Below are positions 8,049-14,600 of a stretch of 49,424 nucleotides of DNA, piece by piece. The notes below the pieces were generated by a model. That model was not told the DNA's origin and ran no database searches. It saw only the letters and a list, made by a program, of their open reading frames with translations. Position 1 is the first letter of the stretch. Each line of letters starts with the position of its first letter. A program made the translations under genes and the position numbers. Origin of the DNA: Geobacter sp. (GTDB lineage: Bacteria; Desulfobacterota; Desulfuromonadia; Geobacterales; Geobacteraceae); contig DNRQ01000107.1 in NCBI GenBank assembly GCA_003499925.1, positions 1 to 49,424 on the forward strand, in the 5' to 3' direction.

Positions 8049-11000
8049 CTACCCCAGCAGGAACTCGAAATCCTCGCGTCCGATGGAGCCCGCGCCGTCG
8101 TGCTCCGAATCCTCCAGAAGCGCCCGGTACAGCTTCAGCTTGCGCTTTTTCAGCTCCATCATCTTCTCCTCGATGCTGTGGCGCATCAGCAGCCTGGTGA
8201 TGGTGACCTGGTTCTGCTGCCCGATCCGGTGCGCCCGGTCCGAGGCCTGGTTCTCGACCGCCGGATTCCACCAGGGATCCAGGTGGAACACGTAGGAGGC
8301 CCGGGTAAGGTTGAGCCCCCTCCCCCCCGCCTTCAGGCTCAGGAGGAAGACGCAAGGCTCGGCCGAGCCCTGGAAGCGCTCCACCAGTTCCTTCCTGCGC
8401 CCGACCGGGGTGGAACCGTCCAGCCTGAAGAACGGGATGCCGTGCTGCGAGAGCCCCTCCTGCACGATGTCGAGAAACGAGGTGAACTGGGAGAAGACGA
8501 GGACGCTGTGCCCCTCGGCGAACAGCTCGTGCAGCTGGTCGACCAGGAACTCGACCTTGGGGGAGCGGTCCGCCGCCTCCGGGAGCATGAGCCTGGAGGA
8601 GAGGCAGATCTGGCGCAGCTTCAGGATGGCGGTGAGGGCTATGATGCGGGCCTGGCCCGGCGCGTTGGAGCTGTACGCCTCGGCCACCGTCGACTTCACC
8701 TGCGCCACGGTCCGCACGTAAAGCGCCTTCTGCCTCGGGCTCATCTCCAGGTAGATGTCCGTTTCCACCTTCGGCGGGAGCTCCGCCGCGATCATGTCCT
8801 TGGAACGCCTCAGGATGAAGGGGTGGGTGCGCCTGATCAGCGTCTCCATGAAGCCGGTCCCCTCCCGCCCCATCTGCTTGCGGAACTGCTCGTAGGGGCC
8901 CAGGAGCCCGGGGAGCGCCAGGTCCATGACGGAGAAGTACTCGCCCAGGTGGTTTTCCACCGGGGTCCCGGTGAGGCTCAGCTTGAACCTCCCCTTGAGC
9001 CTCCTGACCGCGCCCGTGGTCTCGGCGTGGATGTTCTTCACCGCCTGCGCCTCGTCGAAGACGATGACGTTGAAGGAGAGCGCGCCGAGCGCCTCGATGT
9101 CCCGCTGGATCACGCCGTAGCTCGTCAGCACGAGGTCCAGGCCGGAAAACTGGGCGCGGCGTCCCTGCCCCCGGTAAACGCCGACCTTGAGAGTCGGATA
9201 GAAGCGCGCGATCTCGCTCTCCCAGTTGAAGATCAGGGTGGGGGGTACCACCACGAGATGCGGCACGCCGGCCGGGACCTCGGAGGCGATCACCCCCTCG
9301 GTGAGCCCGGCGATCAGGGCGATCGCCTGGATGGTCTTGCCAAGGCCCATGTCGTCGGCAAGGCAGGCGCCGAAACGGTGCTCGTAGAGAAAGGCGAGCC
9401 AGTTGTAGCCGTCGCACTGGTAGTTGCGCAGCGTCGCCCTGAGCCCCGCCGGGACCGGCCGCTTGGCGATGCTTTCGAAGTTGGTGAGGCTGTCGATGAC
9501 CCGCTCGTCGTCAGGTGAGAGCAGCACCCGGACCCCGCTTCTGCGCAGCGCGATCCAGTCGAGGATCTGCAGGCGCGGGACCCGGACCACCTCACGCCTG
9601 GTGCCGGGAGCGAAGAGCGACAGGGCGCGGCTGCTCTGTTCGTCCAGGATCACCATGCCGCTCCCCCTTCTGAACAGGCCTCCCCCCTGCATCGCTTCCA
9701 GGAGCTCGCTCTCGCTCACCAGCTGGCCGTCGCAGCGGATCTCGGGGCGCACCTCGAACCAGTCGATCGAGGAGCGGGTGGCGTCCAGGGTGAAGGACCA
9801 GGCCACCGTCTCCAGTTCCTCCCCGCCGATGGCCAAGGAGAACCCCTCTGCCGCCAGGGCGCTGCGCAGCCGGGAGAGGTTCTTCATGAGCAGCTTCCGG
9901 TCCACCACCATCTCTCCGGGAGCCGCCGCGTCCGAGAAGATATCGCAGCCGAAAAGGGCCCACGGGATCTCCAGGAGCTTGGCCTGCCTCTCGCCGTCGA
10001 CCGCAACCGTCAGCCACTCCTTTTCCGACAACTGCAGCATGCTGCGCGGCTCGAGGGCCGACTGCCAGAACTCCGTGACGATGCTGCGCGCCTCGGACCG
10101 CACCCCGCGCTTGACGAAGTCCGGGTTGTTCAGGGCGAGGCGCACGATCCTTTCCCGGTCGGTCCGGGTCCTCCCTGCAAGGGTAGCGAAGCAGGCGTTC
10201 AGGATGGAAAGCACCCGTTTCTTGGCTCTCAGCGGCTGCGGCAGATGGGCGCGCGCCTCTCCCGGGAAGAACCGGAAGGTAACGCGCGACAGCGTGAAGA
10301 GCAGATCCTCGGCCACCCCCTCCCCCACCAGATGCACCGTGTCGGAGAGTTCCACGATGTTGAGACGGTAGCGCGGCTGAACCGGCCTCGGCTGCACCTT
10401 GCGGCCGTTCAAAGAGAGGGCGGCCCGGTTCAGGAAGTCGGGGAACTCGGCCTCGCTCAGGGAGAACTGGATCCGGTTGAAAGCCCGGGGGGCAAGGCGC
10501 ACCCCGCCGGCATCGTGCAGCACCTCGGTATCGGGGCTCTCCTCAAGAAGGTTAAGCATCCTGCTGCAGTAGCGCTCGGAGCCGGAGTCGTCGACCCTCC
10601 GGATGCGCGCCTGCCGCAGGTCGAAATGGTAGCTTTCGGCGACAAATGATTCCTCGTCCAGCGGGGTGCCGTCCTCAAGCGTCCTCGTGACGCGCAGCTC
10701 GCCCGCGCGAAGATCGAGATGCAGCAGGAGCGAGCGCTGGGCCGCCCCGTCGAATGTCAAGGCAATCCGGCTCTCCTGCGTGGCGTAGAGCACCGGGAAT
10801 CTGCCGCGAAACCTGGACAGGAACTCCTCGATACACCTGCCGCGCAGCGCGGGTGAGTACATGAGCCTCAGGAACTCGCGTACCGAGGTGGAGAGCGCCG
10901 GTTCGAAGGGGGTCACCTGCACCCCGTCGCGCAGCAGCCGCATGCGGGGCTGGCCTGCCGGCCGGTCGACGACCAGGCTGAAGCCCTCCTCGTCGGGAAG

Positions 11001-11420
11001 CTCGGTCAGCACGCTGCAGTCGGCGCTATCGGGAGAGACGCTTAAAAGCTGGCTGCGGATATTCTTCAGGTAGGTCGGGGGGAGTTGCAGCATCGGGAAA
11101 GAGGCGGGGGAGAGCGCCTTTTTGACGGTGGCCAGCGAGGCGACCAGGTGGGGGCAGCGCCCCCTCGGGCTCCAGGCCCCGCAGTCGCAGGAGCTTGAAA
11201 GCTCCCCCTGGAGAAGCGTCAGGGAGACTTCGAAGATCCCGGTATCGGAGATTTCCAGGTTGAGCATGGCGCCGTCGTCGCTCCAGTTGAGCTGCGAGAC
11301 GGTGCATCTCTTACAGAGCTCGAAGCCGGTGAAGAGATGCCCCTTGTCCGCCAGGGCGTATATGACCGCGGCCGGCATCTCGCAAAGATGCCGCAGCAGC
11401 GCGTTGCTCTTTTTATCCAT
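8049..11420 (-). CDS. SWIM zinc finger and SNF2-family DEAD/DEAH ATPase/helicase
   Basis: A 1,123-residue HepA/SNF2-type ATPase that moves along DNA or remodels protein-DNA complexes. An N-terminal SWIM zinc finger has C78-x-C80 and C89-x-H91. A long middle region follows, with a bacterial SNF2-associated domain. The ATPase core has Walker A DDMGLGKT (Lys695), the DEAQ box at 789-792, LSLTGTPVEN, and the C-lobe motifs SLKAGGRGLNL and DRAHRIGQQNQV. An in-frame GTG at 11438 would add six residues. I prefer ATG 11420 because a GGGAGAG lies upstream. Bacterial SNF2 proteins are mostly chromosomal housekeeping or stress factors, and some belong to defence systems. Nothing next to it argues for a defence island. 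Confidence 0.93.
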   Translation of the reverse strand: MDKKSNALLRHLCEMPAAVIYALADKGHLFTGFELCKRCTVSQLNWSDDGAMLNLEISDTGIFEVSLTLLQGELSSSCDCGAWSPRGRCPHLVASLATVKKALSPASFPMLQLPPTYLKNIRSQLLSVSPDSADCSVLTELPDEEGFSLVVDRPAGQPRMRLLRDGVQVTPFEPALSTSVREFLRLMYSPALRGRCIEEFLSRFRGRFPVLYATQESRIALTFDGAAQRSLLLHLDLRAGELRVTRTLEDGTPLDEESFVAESYHFDLRQARIRRVDDSGSERYCSRMLNLLEESPDTEVLHDAGGVRLAPRAFNRIQFSLSEAEFPDFLNRAALSLNGRKVQPRPVQPRYRLNIVELSDTVHLVGEGVAEDLLFTLSRVTFRFFPGEARAHLPQPLRAKKRVLSILNACFATLAGRTRTDRERIVRLALNNPDFVKRGVRSEARSIVTEFWQSALEPRSMLQLSEKEWLTVAVDGERQAKLLEIPWALFGCDIFSDAAAPGEMVVDRKLLMKNLSRLRSALAAEGFSLAIGGEELETVAWSFTLDATRSSIDWFEVRPEIRCDGQLVSESELLEAMQGGGLFRRGSGMVILDEQSSRALSLFAPGTRREVVRVPRLQILDWIALRRSGVRVLLSPDDERVIDSLTNFESIAKRPVPAGLRATLRNYQCDGYNWLAFLYEHRFGACLADDMGLGKTIQAIALIAGLTEGVIASEVPAGVPHLVVVPPTLIFNWESEIARFYPTLKVGVYRGQGRRAQFSGLDLVLTSYGVIQRDIEALGALSFNVIVFDEAQAVKNIHAETTGAVRRLKGRFKLSLTGTPVENHLGEYFSVMDLALPGLLGPYEQFRKQMGREGTGFMETLIRRTHPFILRRSKDMIAAELPPKVETDIYLEMSPRQKALYVRTVAQVKSTVAEAYSSNAPGQARIIALTAILKLRQICLSSRLMLPEAADRSPKVEFLVDQLHELFAEGHSVLVFSQFTSFLDIVQEGLSQHGIPFFRLDGSTPVGRRKELVERFQGSAEPCVFLLSLKAGGRGLNLTRASYVFHLDPWWNPAVENQASDRAHRIGQQNQVTITRLLMRHSIEEKMMELKKRKLKLYRALLEDSEHDGAGSIGREDFEFLLG

Positions 11421-11587
11421 CGACCTGAGCTCTCCCACCTGGTGCAGCGTAACGAACCGCTTACATTAGCAGAAAGCGTGCCTTAATACAACAGCACCCT
11501 GCGGGAGGCCAAGAGGGCGGGGTTTCCAGGAAAAAGGGGGGGGCTGGGGCAGCAGTGTCCGGTTTGCTTCTTGCACTGGCCCTTCCC

Positions 11588-11624
11588 CCCCTCTCCCTAG
11601 CCCTCACCCACCAGGGGAGAGGGG
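11588..11624. repeat. REP-like inverted repeat CCCCTCTCCC/GGGAGAGGGG
   Basis: A ten-base perfect inverted repeat sits inside a C-rich/G-rich element of a style that I associate with dispersed intergenic repeats in Geobacter-type chromosomes. It probably marks host DNA just outside the prophage. Confidence 0.6.
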
Positions 11625-11664
11625 ACTTTAAGCCTGCAACAAGACACTAGGAACCCACAAAGGC

Positions 11665-11704
11665 GGGATTCGGTGGGATCGGATGGAATCGAGTGGGAAT
11701 CGTT
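11665..11704. repeat. Four imperfect 10-bp tandem units, candidate prophage-end element
   Basis: The units GGGATTCGGT, GGGATCGGAT, GGAATCGAGT and GGGAATCGTT follow each other without a gap. Mu-type ends carry several transposase-binding sites within about 200 bases of the terminus. The position here would suit such sites, but this is inference. Confidence 0.5.
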
Positions 11705-11810
11705 TTGAGGTCGGGAGGTTAGCGGCGTTCGGTCGCGGCGGGCGCGTCGAACGTTTGAATCGCAAAATCCGAGTTATCCACAGACCTCACCCACTTGATT
11801 CACAAAATAA

Positions 11811-11858
11811 GGCGCAGGGCGTTTTAGGCTTTAATTCCCGCTTAAATCTCCCTGCGCC
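11811..11858 (-). terminator. Terminator-like hairpin at the end of the repressor operon
   Basis: GGCGCAGGG (11811-11819) pairs perfectly with CCCTGCGCC (11850-11858). Read on minus, the stem is followed by a T-rich TTATTTT. It lies directly after the stop of the last minus-strand gene of the immunity region, as expected for its terminator. The 30-base loop is long for a classical intrinsic terminator. Confidence 0.5.
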
Positions 11859-11870
11859 ATCGTTTAAACC
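11839..11870. repeat. Dyad repeat copy 1: CGCTTAAATC...ATCGTTTAAACC
   Basis: The same two blocks recur at 12535-12565 with nearly the same spacing (start-to-start 20 here, 19 there). Both copies lie at the 3' end of a minus-strand prophage gene. It is either a remnant of a module insertion or a protein-binding site. The two possibilities cannot be separated by eye. Confidence 0.6.
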
Positions 11871-11882
11871 AGCTGCTGACAG

Positions 11883-12275
11883 CTATAGCTGAGTAGCTCG
11901 GTAAAGCTTTACATAGAGATCTTTCTCGTCTTCCTGCCAAGGAATGTATACGATCTCCGCGCCTGGACACGCTTTGATGATAGCCTTGACTTGGGGAATA
12001 GTGGTAAATGCAGCGAGTATCGGCCCCTTAAACATCAAAGGCGGATTCCTTTTGGTAAATAACAGGATCTCCTCCGGGTTGAGCTTGATTACCTTGTTCT
12101 TCGTGAGACATCGAATAGCATCATCACCGAGATAGTCGCTGATGATGCCGTTAAGGTTGGACATCTGTGGCACCACGATCGCGGTCTGGAGGTGTTTGCC
12201 TTCCTTCATAAGGGCTCCACATTTATGGAACGCCTTCGCTATTGCATCTCCGCCTGGTTCGGTGTAGAAATACAT
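11883..12275 (-). CDS. Prophage hypothetical protein, 130 aa
   Basis: Not recognised. It begins MYFYTEPGGDAIAKAFHKCG and has no signal peptide or clear membrane helix. AAGGA lies eight bases before ATG 12275. It is the last gene of the leftward repressor operon. Genes at this position in temperate phages are often lysogenic-conversion genes expressed from the prophage. The product could be a host-modifying or exclusion protein, but that is inference from position only. Confidence 0.7.
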   Translation of the reverse strand: MYFYTEPGGDAIAKAFHKCGALMKEGKHLQTAIVVPQMSNLNGIISDYLGDDAIRCLTKNKVIKLNPEEILLFTKRNPPLMFKGPILAAFTTIPQVKAIIKACPGAEIVYIPWQEDEKDLYVKLYRATQL

Positions 12276-12303
12276 GGCATATTTCCTTTCATGGGGTTAA
12301 TTG

Positions 12304-12501
12304 ATGGCTCAAAACAGATTAAATCGGATACTGAAAATATTGGGCGCCTCGACAGAGGCCTTCCGGGGGGTCGACATGGATGCCTATCTTGCGTTGGGCA
12401 AAGCTGCTCATGAAGTGAGCTGCGCAATTGAGGCAGCCGAGAAAGCAAACCGTAAAGTCAAACCCATTGCGGTACCGCTTGCAAAAGCGCTTTTCGGCTA
12501 A
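12304..12501 (+). CDS. Possible small protein, 65 aa, opposite to its neighbours
   Basis: ATG 12304 opens a Lys/Ala-rich frame starting MAQNRLNRILKILGAS and ending in KPIAVPLAKALFG. Its composition looks protein-like, while the minus-strand frame over the same bases looks like a shadow. The RBS is weak (GGGG seven bases upstream). It lies between two leftward genes on the opposite strand and would be antisense to their transcript. If not translated, this is simply a 280-base gap. Confidence 0.4.
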   Translation: MAQNRLNRILKILGASTEAFRGVDMDAYLALGKAAHEVSCAIEAAEKANRKVKPIAVPLAKALFG

Positions 12502-12534
12502 TCCGGGCGGCAGAATATCTTTCCGGCGTATTTG

Positions 12535-12565
12535 CGCTTAAATCGCTTGCAATATCGTTTAAACC
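12535..12565. repeat. Dyad repeat copy 2: CGCTTAAATC...ATCGTTTAAACC
   Basis: Second copy of the element described at 11839-11870. The GTTTAAAC palindrome contains the stop codon of the minus-strand TM2-like gene. Confidence 0.6.
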
Positions 12566-12921
12566 GACTGGTGGCAGTACCGACAGGTGTTAGCTTCTGC
12601 TTTGACGAATTCTGCGCAGTGTGGACACTTCTTGCTCTCTCGCTGGGCCTTTTCGTTGAACCTTTGGGCATCAACATAAACCGAATAAAGGCTGAACAAC
12701 CAGGCTATCAACGCCAAGATTGCAATTAGAATCAAAAAACCGTCGGAAGTCGAGGCGGACGCTATTGTATAACCCATCCAACCGCCGATCACTCCAGGGA
12801 AAATAATAAGGTAAAGCGCAAGGTACCAAATCCCGGACCCATACCTTTCAACGTAGATATGACCTGCTCCTGGTATGATTGCTCCAAGTAGCACAGCTAG
12901 TCCTGCATTCTTAGTCTTCAC
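12559..12921 (-). CDS. TM2-like membrane protein with C-terminal zinc ribbon
   Basis: A 120-residue protein starting at GTG 12921, with AGGAG just upstream. Hydrophobic segments occur at about residues 5-22 and 30-50, and about 62-82. The GAIIPGAGHIYVERYGSGI stretch resembles TM2 or YajC-neighbour small membrane proteins. The C-terminus carries CPHCAEFVKAEANTCRYC, a four-Cys zinc ribbon on the cytoplasmic side if the C-terminus is inside. It lies in the repressor operon and so is probably made in the lysogen, which would suit a superinfection-exclusion or envelope-modifying role (inference). Confidence 0.75.
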   Translation of the reverse strand: MKTKNAGLAVLLGAIIPGAGHIYVERYGSGIWYLALYLIIFPGVIGGWMGYTIASASTSDGFLILIAILALIAWLFSLYSVYVDAQRFNEKAQRESKKCPHCAEFVKAEANTCRYCHQSV

Positions 12922-12939
12922 AAGACTCCTCCCCCTCGC

Positions 12940-13596
12940 TCAATACCTCTGAATAACCCACTTCACCCGGCCCAGGACGAAGTGTTCATCGACCCGGTCT
13001 AACATTACGACAAAGTCGGCAAATTTCGAGTTGTCGGACCTGCAGGTGATCTTTTCCGGGTCAAGGTACAGTCGCTTCACCACAGCCCCCTCATAAGGCA
13101 CCCAAACCGCGTAAATCTCCCCACTTACTACCATCTTATCTTCACGATCTACGCCTACTATCGCACCGTCCACGATGGTGTCTTCCATGCTGCGGCCGCG
13201 GATCAGTACCGGAACGATCGACGGCTTGTAGTACCCCTTCGGCACCGCTACTTCTGCAACCGGAGTGGTATCGGTGAGTTCGTTCGGATGCCCAGCGCCG
13301 GCTAGCGCGTAAACCTTCACTTTATCGACCGTAGTCGGCTCGTACTGGTCCACCCGTTCGCTCACACCCTGCAGCTCTTCCGCCAGCTCGCCACTGCTCC
13401 CAGTCAGTAACCACTCCATGGTGCGGCCGGTCGCCTTGCTGAGCTTGAGTAGTTGGTCCGCGCGCGGGTTGCCGTCCTTATTCAGGATGTTGTAGAGCGT
13501 TGACTTAGAAACGCCGGCACGCGCAGCCCATTTATACGGCTCCTCTTCGCCGATGATCTCAAGCAGTCTTTTCTTCAGGTTTAGTTCTGAACTCAT
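12940..13596 (-). CDS. LexA/CI-type prophage repressor (HTH plus S24 peptidase)
   Basis: From ATG 13596 the product is 218 residues. An N-terminal HTH (about residues 10-65, KWAARAGVSKSTLYNIL) is joined to an S24 autopeptidase domain. The domain has an Ala-Gly cleavage site in YALAGAG (about 95-101), the nucleophile Ser136 in GRSMEDTIVDG, and the base Lys174 in GAVVKRLYL. It should hold the prophage silent and be inactivated by RecA during DNA damage. A longer frame begins at ATG 13656, but that codon coincides with the likely transcript start, so 13596 is preferred. Operators AGTTCNGAACT flank it and lie at its very start, implying autoregulation. Confidence 0.9.
   Translation of the reverse strand: MSSELNLKKRLLEIIGEEEPYKWAARAGVSKSTLYNILNKDGNPRADQLLKLSKATGRTMEWLLTGSSGELAEELQGVSERVDQYEPTTVDKVKVYALAGAGHPNELTDTTPVAEVAVPKGYYKPSIVPVLIRGRSMEDTIVDGAIVGVDREDKMVVSGEIYAVWVPYEGAVVKRLYLDPEKITCRSDNSKFADFVVMLDRVDEHFVLGRVKWVIQRY
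13583..13593. promoter_or_regulatory. Operator AGTTCTGAACT
   Basis: Perfect 11-bp palindrome covering codons 2-5 of the repressor as started at 13596. It is one of six copies between 13583 and 13768. Confidence 0.8.
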
Positions 13597-13603
13597 AGGC
13601 CTC

Positions 13604-13614
13604 AGTTCCGAACA
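13604..13614. promoter_or_regulatory. Operator AGTTCCGAACA (one mismatch)
   Basis: Lies 21 bases from the previous operator, about two helical turns, in the leader of the repressor gene. A weaker look-alike, GGTTGCGAACC, follows at 13616-13626. Confidence 0.75.
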
Positions 13615-13636
13615 GGGTTGCGAACCGAAGCTGATC

Positions 13637-13647
13637 AGTTCGGAACT
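13637..13647. promoter_or_regulatory. Operator AGTTCGGAACT
   Basis: Perfect palindrome just downstream of the proposed repressor promoter start site. It is placed to let the repressor limit its own synthesis. Confidence 0.8.
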
Positions 13648-13661
13648 CTGTTTCACATTAA

Positions 13662-13690
13662 AATACAGATAGTTGCAAATATGCAGACAA
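13662..13690 (-). promoter_or_regulatory. Candidate repressor promoter
   Basis: On minus, TTGTCT (13690-13685) and TGTATT (13667-13662) are separated by 17 bases. The match is only moderate. The start site would be near 13655, leaving a roughly 60-base leader with two operators before ATG 13596. Confidence 0.45.
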
Positions 13691-13706
13691 AAGCGCTAAA
13701 ACGCCG

Positions 13707-13717
13707 AGTTCCGAACT
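13707..13717. promoter_or_regulatory. Operator AGTTCCGAACT
   Basis: Perfect palindrome between the divergent promoters, upstream of the early -35 element. Confidence 0.8.
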
Positions 13718-13728
13718 GCAAAAAAATA

Positions 13729-13757
13729 TTGACTTACTGAAAGTTGTGAACTATAAG
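13729..13757 (+). promoter_or_regulatory. Early (lytic) promoter
   Basis: TTGACT (13729-13734) and TATAAG (13752-13757) are 17 bases apart, an excellent sigma-70 promoter pointing to the Ner-like, transposase and replication genes. One operator fills the spacer and another covers the start site near 13764. Bound repressor would therefore block RNA polymerase directly. Confidence 0.85.
13742..13752. promoter_or_regulatory. Operator AGTTGTGAACT (one mismatch)
   Basis: Lies in the spacer of the early promoter and touches the -10 element. Confidence 0.75.
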
Positions 13758-13768
13758 AGTTCAGAACT
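13758..13768. promoter_or_regulatory. Operator AGTTCAGAACT
   Basis: Perfect palindrome over the early transcription start, 16 bases from the spacer operator. Confidence 0.8.
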
Positions 13769-13847
13769 TACTAAACTTGTTTAGCTGGAGGGTCCAAAAA
13801 AAGGAGGGAAATCAGCCCCCTTTTTGACCCCTAAAAATGAGGCCTGA

Positions 13848-14060
13848 ATGGATCGTAAAACGCACCGCAAAGTAAAGGCCCTGCTCAACGAAAACGGCAT
13901 CAAGCTAAAGGACGTGGCTGTTGTCGCCAAGGTCGGCGTCCCTGCCATCTCCGGCGCGCTGAACGGACACTGGGAATCCCGACCGGTCCAAATCGCTCTG
14001 GCCAACGTGCTCGGCATGAACCAGAAGAAGTTCGACCGGATCTGGAAACACGCGGTCTAG
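13848..14060 (+). CDS. Ner-like HTH DNA-binding protein
   Basis: A 70-residue basic helix-turn-helix protein. The HTH spans about residues 19-45 (LKDVAVVAKVGVPAISGAL). It is the first gene after the early promoter, where Mu-like phages keep Ner, the small Cro-like regulator that turns down early and repressor transcription. GAGG precedes the ATG by five bases. Size, position and fold fit Ner, but the sequence was not searched. Confidence 0.75.
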   Translation: MDRKTHRKVKALLNENGIKLKDVAVVAKVGVPAISGALNGHWESRPVQIALANVLGMNQKKFDRIWKHAV

Positions 14061-14100
14061 TAATAGATCGGGAATATAGACGAAAATTAACGGCCATTCA

Positions 14101-14574
14101 ATGACAAAGAACAAAAAAAGTTTAGTCACCGATAACGACCAGCTGAGCCTCCTGGACCTGTTACGCCAGGAGAGGGAAGAGCGGCAGTTCAGCCGCCCAG
14201 GTCGGCTCAATATGAACGCGCAGATCAGTGCGGCGATCAAGGCCGGCATCCGCAAGGCACCCAAGTCCAGGGAAGCGATCGCGGAGGAAATGGAAGAGCT
14301 CGCAGGCGAGCGGATCACGGTCTGCATGATCAACAATTGGACCGCCGACAGCCATCCCCATGATATGCCGGGCCGCTTCTACTCGGCGTTTTGTGCTGCG
14401 ACTGGAGACGTCGAGCTGATCCGGCTACTGGCCGAGGGCGCGGGTGTCTTCATGCTCCCCGGTCCCGACGCCCTTCGGGCGGAGATACAGAAGCTTGATG
14501 AACAGTCCCGGGAGCTGCAGGCGCAAAAGAAAAAGCGTTTGCTCTTCCTGCAGGAACTCGAAGGCAAGAGATAG
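14101..14574 (+). CDS. Early phage protein with C-terminal coiled coil, 157 aa
   Basis: Not firmly recognised. Residues about 50-95 (APKSREAIAEEMEELAG) look like a compact DNA-binding helical domain of a type often found directly upstream of transposase in B3-like phages. Residues about 115-155 are a charged coiled coil ending in KKKRLLFLQELEGKR. It lies 26 bases before the transposase gene in the same early transcript. A role in transposition or early control is inferred from position only. Confidence 0.65.
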   Translation: MTKNKKSLVTDNDQLSLLDLLRQEREERQFSRPGRLNMNAQISAAIKAGIRKAPKSREAIAEEMEELAGERITVCMINNWTADSHPHDMPGRFYSAFCAATGDVELIRLLAEGAGVFMLPGPDALRAEIQKLDEQSRELQAQKKKRLLFLQELEGKR

Positions 14575-14600
14575 ATTGGTCTGAGTCGGGGGGATCTGCA

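Larger units (their letters stand above)
11439..11882. other. Gene-free stretch spanning the host/prophage left junction
   Basis: This 444-base gap separates a host gene from the first prophage gene, so the left end of the transposable prophage must lie here. It holds a host-like inverted repeat (11588-11624), four 10-bp imperfect tandem units (11665-11704), a lone consensus DnaA box TTATCCACA (11774-11782), and a minus-strand terminator-like hairpin (11811-11858). The exact end cannot be fixed without the right end or an empty-site sequence. I place it after 11625. Confidence 0.6.

Noticed and set aside
7366..9518. Large frames on both strands across the SNF2 gene, including a 683-codon and a 502-codon frame
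   Set aside because: The SNF2 frame has all helicase motifs; the others are Arg/Gly/Pro-rich shadows that also run through neighbouring genes.
8049..11420. SNF2 helicase plus RsbW-like ATPase as a defence system
   Set aside because: They are convergent, not an operon, and no nuclease, methylase or other defence partner is near; each is a common chromosomal family.
11774..11782. DnaA box as evidence of a replication origin
   Set aside because: A single consensus 9-mer without clustered boxes, an AT-rich unwinding region or a rep gene; this phage type replicates by transposition.
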